Positions 35,567 to 46,362 of a DNA stretch of 64,000 nt are shown one piece after another. How positions within the stretch are numbered: position 1 is the stretch's first letter; each line of letters opens with the position of its first letter. The stretch comes from Liolophura sinensis (Eukaryota > Mollusca > Polyplacophora > Chitonida > Chitonidae). The stretch lies in NCBI RefSeq assembly GCF_032854445.1, contig NC_088300.1, positions 60,114,984-60,178,983 on the forward strand. The letters are read 5' to 3'. Both the position numbers and the translations under genes were made by a program. Below the pieces are notes generated by a model. The model was not told where the DNA came from. It was given only the letters and a program-made list of their open reading frames with translations, and ran no database searches.

Positions 35567-38317
35567 CTATTCCTGTCAAAGGACATTATTAATCACATGC
35601 ATACATGTAGCAGAGGAAGATAGAAATCTCTGGGTATAAACAACAGTCTTCACTTTGTTAAATACAACATTTAACTACTATCAGAAAATATTATATGCAA
35701 TTTAGGTTTTATCTGACTTGTACATGTATAATCTTTTTTTTTGGTTTTTGTTAAATACATGTATAACAGTCCATATATGCATACAAGACAAAAGGCATTA
35801 AAACTTAAAAATGTTGACAAAAGTTTGATTTTTACTAGCAGGACTTATCAAAACGTAAGAAATTTAGTTTTATTTTCAAATTATGTTATTTAATGCTGTG
35901 TAAATCCTTGCTGTCACTTCTAATTCATATACAAAATAAGCCTTTTTAAACTAAGAGTTCTGCTACTGTAGCTCGATCTATCAAAGCACATACGGCATAA
36001 ATCTACACCCAACTATACCAGTATTTACATAATCACTCACATACGGTACAAACAGCACAAATCTGTTTTTATTATGGAATTTCCACTGTATCTAATAGAA
36101 AGTAAACAAAACAAAACAAAACAAAAACAACAATGGGTAACCAGCCCAGAAGGATATTTAAGATTGGAAACAAAATTTAAACAATATTATTCTATGTTCA
36201 TGTTAAGGCCATCATAGCAAGAATTTAAATGAACCGGTATTATAAAAAATTTGATCACATAGTTGTACATGAATCAATGAGAGAGATTCCTTGCTACAAC
36301 TTTTCCTCATTTCCTCAAAAAATACCAGTTTCAAAATTCACCATCCTTACAAATTAATCTTTGAGCAAAGGACATTCAATGAAATGGCTGTTTTTCCTGG
36401 AGACAGAGCTAAGTGTCAACAAATGCAAATGTCTGATTGCAAGTAGATATGACTATACAGGATTGTGTTTGTTAATGTAATGTACATGTAATATAATGCT
36501 GCTGGCAGACCCATTCGAACTGAACGACTAAAGTGTCGCTAGAAAAGAAACCATGTTTTTTTGTTTCTATGCCTGTTTCGAGGCTAAGAACTTCTACAAT
36601 ACACATTATCATTTTATGGACTGTGTTAATGGCTATGATTTTAGCAACGGTATACAAGACTGGATTCTCATGAAACTAAATCAGTATTCCGTATTTTATT
36701 CAGGAAAAACATTTTTCTTGTTCAATTATTCTGAATGTCAAAATGTTTTTTTGATTAACTAATACTGTCAAAATGATTCTGACAACACATACATGTTAAT
36801 GTCAACTGACCTACTAAAGGGTTCCCATGCCTATTACAAGGGTAGAAAACTGGCCATAATTATGTTTAATTAAAGGAACGGCTATGGTCTTGATTACCTG
36901 AACTAGTCTTCAAAAGGAACACAACATATCTCTATTCAATTCTAGTTTTGGTAATATGATGTACAAATACAGATGGGTTTTCTTAGTATTGACAATTTAA
37001 CTTGAACTGCTAGGTGCTGTATGTACTTACACAAAAGAAAATAGGGAAACAGCTGCCAACTAAATGTAAACAATACTTGCACATATATGTACAGTACATC
37101 TATCTGATTCATTTTTCATGATTTAAAATCTGATTTCATCCAGAACGAATGAATAAATGAATGAATGAATGAATGATTATGGCTGAATGAAATTCATCTT
37201 GAACATTTACACTAAATCCTGATTTCTATAATTGAAACTTGGTCTCTGTCTACATGCATATATATATGTATATATATATAACAAATAACAACTTAGAAAT
37301 AAAGATATATGAAAACATGTGACAGAGAACAATCTAGACTTATCAAAGTGTAAGTTTAAAGAAGTGTTGTTAAGGAATTTGTAACAGTACATGTGTATTA
37401 CCTTTGCACTATGAAGACTTCATGCTCATAACAAAGGTCAGTCCTGAGCACCTAGAATTGTGCATATGTGAATGAATTCAGCTGACTTATGCATTTGCAC
37501 ATGTATGTTTAGCACTTTGAAGATGCAATGATTTTAAGATACTATGATTTTACAGCTGATTATAGCAACAGAATACAGTATGGTATAAAAAAAAATCACA
37601 TTTTCTTGAACAGCCAGTCATGCACACTGCATCAGACAAATTTCTAAGCTACATGTACTTTTCTGTCAATGCTGTCACTTACTGACACAGGTCACTGATT
37701 GGTCTAACAAGCCTGGCCATTGCCAGATTTGATTCTGAAGTACATGTAAACTTGTACACGTGTTTGGTACATGTATAATTGTCAATTACTTTGGATATGG
37801 CCTGGCTGGAGTGGCTTCTACCCAGTCTCTGAGAGTTATTTCCCCTGACAGTCATTGTTACTTCAACTCTTACTGAATCCCCAACCCACAACAAACAAAT
37901 CTAAGCAAACACACCATTTACACCGACAGCCATGATGAGTAGATCTGCTTGTACAACCTAATACATAGTTGGAAAACTTCATAAAAACAGGGATACCAGT
38001 ATATGAAATCTGGTCCTAGTCAAATTAGGCCTAGTCAAATTGCCACATGTTCACATGTAATGTTGATTGGGTCTTAGCCAATCAAGCATACAATTACAAT
38101 GTGATACATATATGATGGATTTACCTACTTGATCATTATAACATAGAATACAAGAATATGATATACATGTACATTTACTGTAGACAGGTCTTCCTCTAAT
38201 CAGCTTTTTCCAATCATGAAAAAAGTGAAAATAATGGAGGGAATTTATGGATTCAGGAATAATATGTAATCAACTCTCAACCCACAGCCCATCATTTTTC
38301 CATTGGCATATGACATC

Positions 38318-38828
38318 GTATCCAGCACCGGCTGCAACAGCATCTCTAGCACAGGTAAGTGACAGCATATCCAGCTTACGCCTGAAACAGCATATCCAAC
38401 ACAGGCTTGACACAGCATATCCAACACAGGTTTGACACAGCATATCCAACACAGGCCTGCATCAGCGTGCCCAGCACAGGCCTGCAACAGCATATCCAGC
38501 ACAGGCCTGCATCAGTGTGTCCAGCACAAGCCTGCAACAGCATATTCAGCACAGGCCTGCAACAGCATATCCAGCACAGGCCTGCATCAGTGTGTCCAGC
38601 ACAGGCCTGCATCAGCGTGTCCAGCACAGGCCTGCATCAGCGTGTCCAGCACAGGCCTGCATCAGCGTGTCCAGCACAGGCCTGCAACAGCATATCCAGC
38701 ACAGGCCTGCAACAGCATATCCAGCAAGGCCTACAACAGCATATCCAGCACAGGCCTGCAACAGCATATTCAGCACAGGTTTGTAACAGCATGTGCAGAC
38801 CAGGTTTGTAACAGCATGTCCAGACCAG
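38318..38828. repeat. Minisatellite, 25-bp unit, about 20 copies
   Basis: Units read CCTGCAACAGCATATCCAGC plus ACAGG with two main variants (CAACAGCATATCC, CATCAGCGTGTCC). Long open frames on both strands are by-products of the repeat. It lies in the 3' flank of the nuclear receptor gene. Confidence 0.96.
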
Positions 38829-39579
38829 CACTGGACCACCCCTACATTTTACCCTGAAGTTCAGTTCAGGGCAGTTCTTTCGTCTGTCGTGCAGAATCAT
38901 AATATTGGACATCATTGCGGTTCACACCTAGTTCAGAACCTGCCTTGTGTTGGAATACTTCTGGACAAACTCCTTTGCAGTGAATAAGCAAATAATCACA
39001 CATACTATAGAGCACCATTCCAAGCCAGCCACAATACACATACATCACTTCACCAGGCTTCTGAAGTCTTGCAATTTCAGCTGTCATTACTTTGTATTTG
39101 GTGAGTGATTGTCACTGTTTACCTGGTTCATCATACTAACATCACTCGCCAAATACACACAGAAAATACATAAAATCACAGCTCTGGGAATACATGTGTG
39201 TGCATATATGTATAGATATGTTCCAGTACCTACGACAATTGAATCTACACACAGCTGTCATCTACATCTGTACATGTATACATACATGTTGTGAAAATAT
39301 ATTTTAACGGCTTTTTTCTCAAAAGGCACCATGTAGTGTAAAAAACCCTGTAATAATATCCATTTCGTCAGCACAAGAACATTCGCTTTCTTGTTCCCAA
39401 CAATTACATTCACATCTGGTTCTCGTTCACACAGATGTCAGTCACCGATAACAATTGTCATGCCCATGTTGAGCTTTCCTTTGAGCAGGGTCAGAACTGG
39501 GTCTTAGCCAATCAAGCACATTTTAAACTGGTTCTGTAGCTGTCAAATTGGCGTACATTTAAACATCTCTGATTCACTT

Positions 39580-39960
39580 CGCAGCCCTGGACATACAAGG
39601 CCAGGATTCGATACACGACAAGTGATCCCCGTATTTCTGGCCACTGTTCGATTCACCCTCCAGACCAATCACTACAAGGTCTGGATTTTGGACAAGTGAG
39701 GTGATCCCTGCATTTCTGGCCACTGTCCGATTCACTTTCCAGACCCAGTATTACAAGGTCAGGATCTTGTACAAATGAAGTGATCCCTGATCTTGGATTC
39801 ACTATACAGACCCATAACTACAAATGTCAGCATTTCTAACAAGAAAGGTGCTCCTTGTATTTCTGACCTATCTCTGATTCTCTCTCTGCACCTGTCATTA
39901 CAAGGTCAGGATTTCATACAACAGAGGTGATCCCTGAATTTCTGGCCACTCCATTTTGAG
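39580..39960 (-). repeat. Five-unit, ~79-bp tandem array that includes the end of the nuclear receptor coding sequence
   Basis: GTGATCCCTG-like anchors lie at 39927, 39848, 39780, 39701 and 39622 (spacings 79, 68, 79, 79). The unit at 39927 is the real C terminus and stop of the receptor. On the minus strand the others still read as variants of it: QWPEMQGSPHLSKIQTL then stop (39701 unit), GSLHLYKILTL then stop (39780 unit), QGAPFLLEMLTF (39848 unit) and QWPEIRGSLVVYRILAL (39622 unit), against [17 protein letters not shown] in the gene. See findings. Confidence 0.85.
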
Positions 39961-42900
39961 ACTGTTTGCCAGCTTATAGTTCCACTCAGTCAAGTCCCTC
40001 AGAGCTGTGATGCGGTCGATGATACGAGCAAACCTCAGCTTCTCCTCCGGGTGTACCTTCTCTACATAGTGTTTCAAACACAGCACTAATTTCCACTGGA
40101 TTTCCTCCACCTGTTTGTCATTCCCCAAGGTACATCGGTCTAAAACAGTGAACACCCTCATTAATTTTACTCTTCATGACTGTCATTAATGATCATATTC
40201 ATTGTTCTCTCACAAAAATGCTGCACAAATTTCTCTATTGTTCAAATTATCCTTTTATATACATATATATAGTGAACAACAGAGAAATTTGTGCACCATT
40301 TTTGTGACTTGGAAAATTAACAACTAAGATTATTTGCAATACACTTCACAATATATGATAAATACTATATAAGCATTTTTCAAGAGTCACTTGTTTTTAC
40401 TTGTTTCTGATTGATTCATCCACCTGAGAAGACCAATTAGAGGAGTTTTTTGTGAAGTTATAGATATGGATCATAATAAAACCATATAGCATAATTAAAC
40501 ACCCACTAAAACTTTACTTTGATCTCACCAGTAAATGTGATGACAATAGCCTTAAGTAATGATGTTTCCTCCAGGGAGAGTTTCAGGTTCTGAAATCGTT
40601 TTGACATGGCAAACACCTCTGTGACAAAGTCTATCTCCCAGACACGGGCGATCTCCTGTACATGGTAACACTGGCCCGTGGGAGAGATGCCAACCTGGAG
40701 GTCAGAGTTCATCCACCTGTACGTACACAAGAACCAGTACTCAAACCGGGAACCTACAACACATCAATATCACACATGGGAAATTATGCAGGCTGATTTT
40801 ACAAGGCAGAAAACTATACAATATGTGTGTTCCTTGACAAAGCACTTAAAGTAATAAAAAGCTAAAACATGACGTAAGTTTCATCATACAGACAACTGAA
40901 AACTATGTGTAAAAATACTTTCATTTGCTTTTTTTAAATTTTTTTTTAAAGATTTTTGAAGAGTATTGAAAGGCATTCAAATATTTCAATTCTATGGGGG
41001 GCTTTATGAGCTATACTGACAGTATCTAGGAACTCTGACGTCACATCACCATTTTTCCTGATGTTCACCACAAGGAGGGAATTTTTTTTTAACATTATTT
41101 CAGTAATCTTTTACTCATGGGTAAAAAGAGTTACTACGACATTCAGAGTTGGAAAAGGTTCCTGTTACTTCAAGAGTTCCCAACCTCTGATAGTATAGTC
41201 CATAAAGCCCATCTTATAATGCAAATTTTTGAACGCCTTTAATTCTCTTCACAAAAATGTAAACGAATAAATGAAAACATATTTATGCATGGTTTTATGT
41301 GGTTTATTTAGTGATGCCTACTTCAATTTTTAGAGGTCTTTTCCTTTAAAATGGCTCACAGGTTTTCCATTCAAAACTTTGATGAACAGTCTGAGCAGTA
41401 TGCAGATATAACTTCTGTAAGATCTCATCTTTACATCTTACATTTGTCCCTGGCGCAGATGGCTTAAAGCCGGCTCACAGCAACTATTCTGCCACTGGCT
41501 AAAGACGGCGTGTGTACAAATCCAGTTCTTGCTGTTTCACCTTAAGTGTCCAAGTGGATTGATCTTAAGGATTGTCAGATACCTTGGTAAGACTGGCAGT
41601 TTACTTTCGACACTTCTCCAACCATATAGCTCACCACTGTCATATAAGCAAACACTTCTTGACCCTCAGCCCTGGCTTACTGCAACTATTATAATCTTGA
41701 CAGAAATGGAAGCATGTTAAAATCCAGCTCTTCATGATTTTGGTTTCAGCTCTGAGTGGAGAGAATTGTGAAGTGCCTGGTGTTGTGTTAGTCTTGGAAA
41801 TTAAATCTATGTTCGCAATTTTGTCTCACAATGTAAAAACTGTGTGTATCTCATACCAGTGAGCTAAATGATCTTACAAGCAGTTTTTACCAGGATTGCC
41901 GGAATGATCTTACTTTTGATAAGGGAGGCCTGGTCATCCAGTGTCAGGGTCTCAAACTCGGGAATGGCCTTGGCAAACTGTATATATCTCATGATGCCTT
42001 GTTCCATGACCACTGTCAACCCTTTCACCATCTGCCGTCTGTCATCAAGATCAATCCCTGTTGCTTCGTAAAATGCTCGGTATTCTTGCTTTGATAAAGT
42101 GTTCAGTGTGCCAAATATCTGACCCTTCAGTTTATAATGTTCCTGTGAACATGAACAGTCAGAAGTTTATCAACATGTCAATAGGGTCAGGTAAAATTAA
42201 AGGGAGACAACTCTTACTTAATACCATACTTTCCAGCAGACTGTTCTCCATTAACATCATTCATACAGTAAGGACAGTATTTGCTAAATGACCAATGAGA
42301 AAACATCTTAATAATTCTTTTACAGTATAAACTTTTACAGTTTCAATTTTGTCTTTGTATAAGAGCTTTACTACATGCTTATAACACCAGTTTCAGAATT
42401 CAAAAGTGCCCAATGTCAACACTTTCAGACTGTATAGAGTAGACATCTGGGAAATAGACACACACTACTTGGGGTGCAAATTTCTGAATGCACAAATGCA
42501 TGTGAAATTATGATGGTGCGTGTAGCCATCTCATTGTTGAAGCATGCACCACATGCACGCAGTTGAATCTGACAGCTGATGTAAACATGTTTTTAAGAAA
42601 AAATCTATGTCTGAAACTGTGTGTGGTTTCACCAAAAAGTCTACTGAAGTCCCCCCCCCCCCCCACCCACCCACCCCGTAGCCAACATGTTGGCATTTTA
42701 CCTGCCTTGTAATTTACATGAAAATATATCCTCCTCACAATTTAGCCTAGGTCAAGGCACATATAATTTAACGGGCTTCAAATTATATCGCGTTCAGTAT
42801 TTGGGGGGTGGGGCAAAGTAATCAACAGACATATGGTGAGTTAATGGTGAACTGTTCCCACACTGTGAAATGCAAGTCTCAGGGAGGTGGTATTAAGGTT

Positions 42901-45900
42901 CTGAGAACATTTAGAAACCTTAAAATTCCCTGTTCAAGAATGGTAATAAACATATGTCTTGTGTTACTCTGTGATCAAAGTTCAGATGAAAGAGTGTGAA
43001 AAGTTATTCCTAAATGGTATTGAAAAGTGTTATTCCTAAATGTGGCCTTCAATATTTTTTCCGATTTTTCCTTAAGGAGAAAAAGGCGCTTGAAAATAAT
43101 TTTTGTACGGTGGGTATTTGGGACCATCTTTTGGTATTTATAGCCTTTGTTTAATAATGTCATCAGTGAGGATGTGAGACAGGTTTAACAAATATTATTG
43201 CACTAGAATTTGTTCTTTTCAGCTAACCCATGTATTAAACCTCGATTTGGATCATACTTATATTTTTAATATGTTCATAAATATTATCAAAATTTAGCTT
43301 AAATGCATATGTTTTAATATACGCTACAAATTTACATTCAAATAAATTTATTACATAAGCATCACATCCTTAGTTAGAACATTATTAAGCAACAACAATA
43401 AATACCAAAAGTTGGTCCCAAAACCCACCATACAAAAATAGTTTCAAATACCATTTTCTCTGGGAAAAAAATTCCCCAAAAATATTAACAATCATATTTG
43501 CAAAAAGCTTTTGACACTCTTTCATCTGATTTTGGCATCATTTTTATGTTTTCTTCTCCTTTAAAGTAATATTTATTTGACTGGTGTTTTACGCCGTACT
43601 CAAGAATATTTAACATATACGACTGCAGCCAGTATTATGGTGGAAGGAAACCAGGCACAGTTTGGGAGAAATTCGCGAAACCACAGGTTGTTGGGAGACC
43701 TTCCTCTGTACGGCCGGAGAGGAAGCCAGCAAGCATTGGTCTTGAACTCAAAGCAAAAACATTGGTAAGAGGCTCCTGGGTCATTTTGCCATGTTGATGT
43801 GCTAACGCCTCCATCTAAATGGAGCCCCTGTATTAGATTATTATGATTATGTATTATGTATATCAAGGTTGAACAGAGTAAAATCGTCTCCTCTCCCCCC
43901 CCCTTAACACACACATGCACAAGAAACCCCAACCAAAACCAGTTAACGGCATTTAATTCACACAATTACTCACATAATATTCTTGTTGTTTGAGGAATAA
44001 ATCCTCCTTGGACTCCACGAGCTTGGCATGGATATCAAACTGTGTACTGGCCTTCACCACTAGCTCCACAATACTCTCCACCTCAATGTCTTCCTCTCTG
44101 ACAATGGACTTACAACACGGAGAGTCAGACATGGGCGTGTCTATACACATAGGTTCTTTGTCCTCCTTTCCCATCAGCCTCTTTACTTCCTCTATGTCGC
44201 GGGTTCTTTTCTCGTGTGTGTATCGCCCGGTCTTAATGGCTGGATATTAAAGGAATTTTACATGATTTGAAAGATCAATGGTGTTACCATTATTATCATA
44301 CCCATTGTTACCATTATCATACCCACTGTCACCGTGTTACCATTGTTATCATACCCATTGTTACCATGTGTTACCATTATTATCATACCCATTGTTACCA
44401 TTATTATCATAGCCACGGTCACCGTGTTACCATTATCATACCCATTGTTACCATGTGTTACCATTATTATCATACCCATTGTTACCGTGTGTTACCATTA
44501 TTATCATACCCATTGTTACCATCTGTTACCATTATTATCAAACCCACTGTTACCGTGTGTTACCATTATTATCATACCCATTGTTACCATTATTATCATA
44601 CCCAATGTTACCATTATTATCATACCCACTGTCACCGTGTGTTACCATTATTATCATACCCACTGTCACCGTGTTACCATCATACCCATTGTTACCATGT
44701 GTTACCATTATTATCATACCCACTGTCACTGTGTGTTACCATTATTATCATACCCATTGTTACCATGTGTTACCATTATTATCATACCCACTGTCACCAT
44801 GTGTTACCATTATTATCATACCCACTGTCACCATGTATTACCATTATCATACCCACTGTCACCGTATGTTAGCATTATTATCACACCCATTGTTACCATG
44901 TATTACCATTATTATCATACTCACTGTCAGCGTGTGTTACCATTATTATCATACCCATTGTTACCACGTGTTACCATTATTATCATACCCATTGTTACCA
45001 CGTGTTACCATTATTATCATACCCACTGTCACCATGTGTTACCATTATTATCACACCCATTGTTACCATGTATTACCATTATTATCATACCCATTGTTAC
45101 CCTGTGTTACCATTATTATCATAACATGGATAAGTAACCATGGAAATAGGCACAGCAATTCCGCCACACATAACATGGACTGTTGTCATGTACTGAACTG
45201 TTCTGGAGCATGGTGTTTATCGCCATTTAAATAAATCAAATGAACAAAAAGGTGTGAAATGTCAGTCTAAATACAAGCTCACCACAACAGAAAGAAAACA
45301 CAAACTCACCATCTTTGGACATACCACAATCCAGACATTTTTGAAACCTACAGTAAGCACAACTATTTCTTTTGCCAGGTCCTATATTACAGGTTTTGCT
45401 GCCTGAGCATCGGTACGGCACTTTCCTGTTCAAACTTCTTCTGAAAAAGCCCTGTTGAAACAAAATGGTTTCATCATAAACACATAAATTCATATGAAAA
45501 TGCAAATTTCATTGCAGAAAAAAATGATGTATGTTTTTTTATCTTCCAAGTCACCAGAAATATATTTCACATTTGACATCATACTCCAGAGAATGATCAA
45601 ATTTCTGTTTTCAAATGCATCATGAAATGGAAATATCAAATGATATTAAACTGGTTTTGTGTTTTGTACACGTGTGTTGCTGATAAAAAAAGGTCAATTC
45701 TCACTTACACTAGTACAGTGTGGCCAGTATTAAATTAAAAACACTATTTTCACTATACATTTATATTTCAGATACAAGGCAGGGAATATTGACACTATCA
45801 TATGATTAATTAATAGACACACTGGTTTTATTCCTAGCATATGGCAGTAAATATCTGTACCAAGGAATTCAGCCTTCCCAACATACACCTACCTTACATG

Positions 45901-46030
45901 CCTCGCATGTGTTCACCCCATAGTGAAGGCCTGAAGCCTTCTCCTCACAAATGCGGCATGGAGGTAATAATGGTGTGGCAGAAGATTCTGGGCTTGGCAC
46001 CAGATTGGCGCTGTCTGATGTCAAAACCAT
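39898..46030 (-). CDS. NR1-like nuclear receptor, complete coding sequence (six coding exons)
   Basis: Exons in transcript order: 46030-45893, 45451-45310, 44239-43974, 42142-41914, 40753-40529, 40139-39898; all GT-AG, phases fit, 413 aa. A short N terminus (24 aa) is followed by a two-finger DNA-binding domain: Cys25, Cys28, Cys42, Cys45, then Cys61, Cys67, Cys77, Cys80, with P-box CEACKGFFRRS. The intron after CEACK is a common position in NR1 genes. The hinge has [19 protein letters not shown]. The ligand-binding domain (about 183-413) carries the NR signature [20 protein letters not shown] and ends in AF-2 PLLYEILTL. The layout is PPAR/Rev-erb-like, and it may belong to the expanded lophotrochozoan NR1 groups (such as NR1P); orthology and ligand cannot be read. 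The ATG at 46030 follows an in-frame stop and an acceptor (exon from 46060), so an untranslated exon lies upstream. Confidence 0.9.
40210..40307 (-). other. Near-perfect intronic hairpin, 35-bp stem, 28-base loop
   Basis: 40210-40244 and the reverse complement of 40273-40307 agree at 33 of 35 positions, both beginning TCACAAAAATG and containing TGCACAAATTTCTCT. The loop is AT-rich. It lies in the last intron of the nuclear receptor gene, 70 bp from the final exon. It may be a tiny palindromic transposon end pair or a miRNA-precursor-like stem. Confidence 0.8.
43570..43815 (-). mobile_element. tRNA-derived SINE
   Basis: TATTTATTTGACTGGTGTTT, TACGCCGTACTCAAGAATAT, CGGCCGGAGAGGAAGCCAGC and GGCTCCTGGGTCATTTTGCC. 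Head partially degraded. In nuclear receptor intron 3; the overlapping frames are repeat-derived. Confidence 0.85.
44280..45123. repeat. Minisatellite, about 34-bp unit, in nuclear receptor intron 2
   Basis: Some 25 units of GTTACCATTATTATCATACC then CAYTGTYACCRTGT, with shortened variants at the left end. Stop-poor in three frames, which gives open frames of 201-267 aa that are not genes. It separates the second DNA-binding-domain exon from the hinge exon. Confidence 0.95.
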
Positions 46031-46187
46031 GGTAACAGAGGGTCAGTCCACAACATCAGTCTGATGACAGAAGCAAACACAACTTTATCACCTAAATACT
46101 CATAAAGCTTTCAGGTATAAACAGGAAAAGCTTTATTCATGAACATGAGGATTAAGACTGTAAATGATCATAAATTTCACCCAAGAC

Positions 46188-46362
46188 TAACTTGCCCATT
46201 TTTCTAGATTCTGCGAGTTCTATTGATTTTAGAAGGATATTTTGAGGTTTGTTTAGAAAATGGGACGATACTCTAATGGACAACTGTGCGTTTCAGCCCC
46301 CAAAATATTATCTTGTGACATTTATTTGCCTCTAAAAATGCATCTTGAAAGGTGAAATTTTA
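46188..46362 (-). repeat. Inverted copy of unnamed dispersed repeat
   Basis: On the plus strand: CTTGCCCATTTTTCTAGATT, AGTTCTATTGATTTTAGAAG and ATGATATTC-equivalents, then AAAATATTATCTTGTGACAT and TTATTTGCCTCTAAAA. This is the reverse complement of the 28.6-kb copy. Confidence 0.55.

Larger units (their letters stand above)
24850..39570. other. Gene-poor region between SDR and nuclear receptor genes
   Basis: About 14.7 kb, AT-rich, without a convincing coding exon on either strand. It contains the 3' UTR of the SDR gene (end not determinable), the 3' flank of the nuclear receptor gene, three SINEs, one MITE, and the tandem repeats listed separately. The open frames here are low-complexity (for example 30811-31128, Phe/Ile-rich from T-rich DNA) or lie inside repeats. 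Confidence 0.6.

Noticed and set aside
38245-38915. Several overlapping open frames of 75-141 aa
   Set aside because: Readings of the 25-bp minisatellite in all frames; no independent coding evidence.
43600-43965. 121-aa minus frame
   Set aside because: Its C-terminal half is an antisense reading of a SINE and the rest is intron sequence of the receptor gene.
44267-45234. Open frames of 201-267 aa rich in Ile, Tyr, His and Pro
   Set aside because: Produced by a stop-poor 34-bp minisatellite inside a receptor intron, antisense to the gene.
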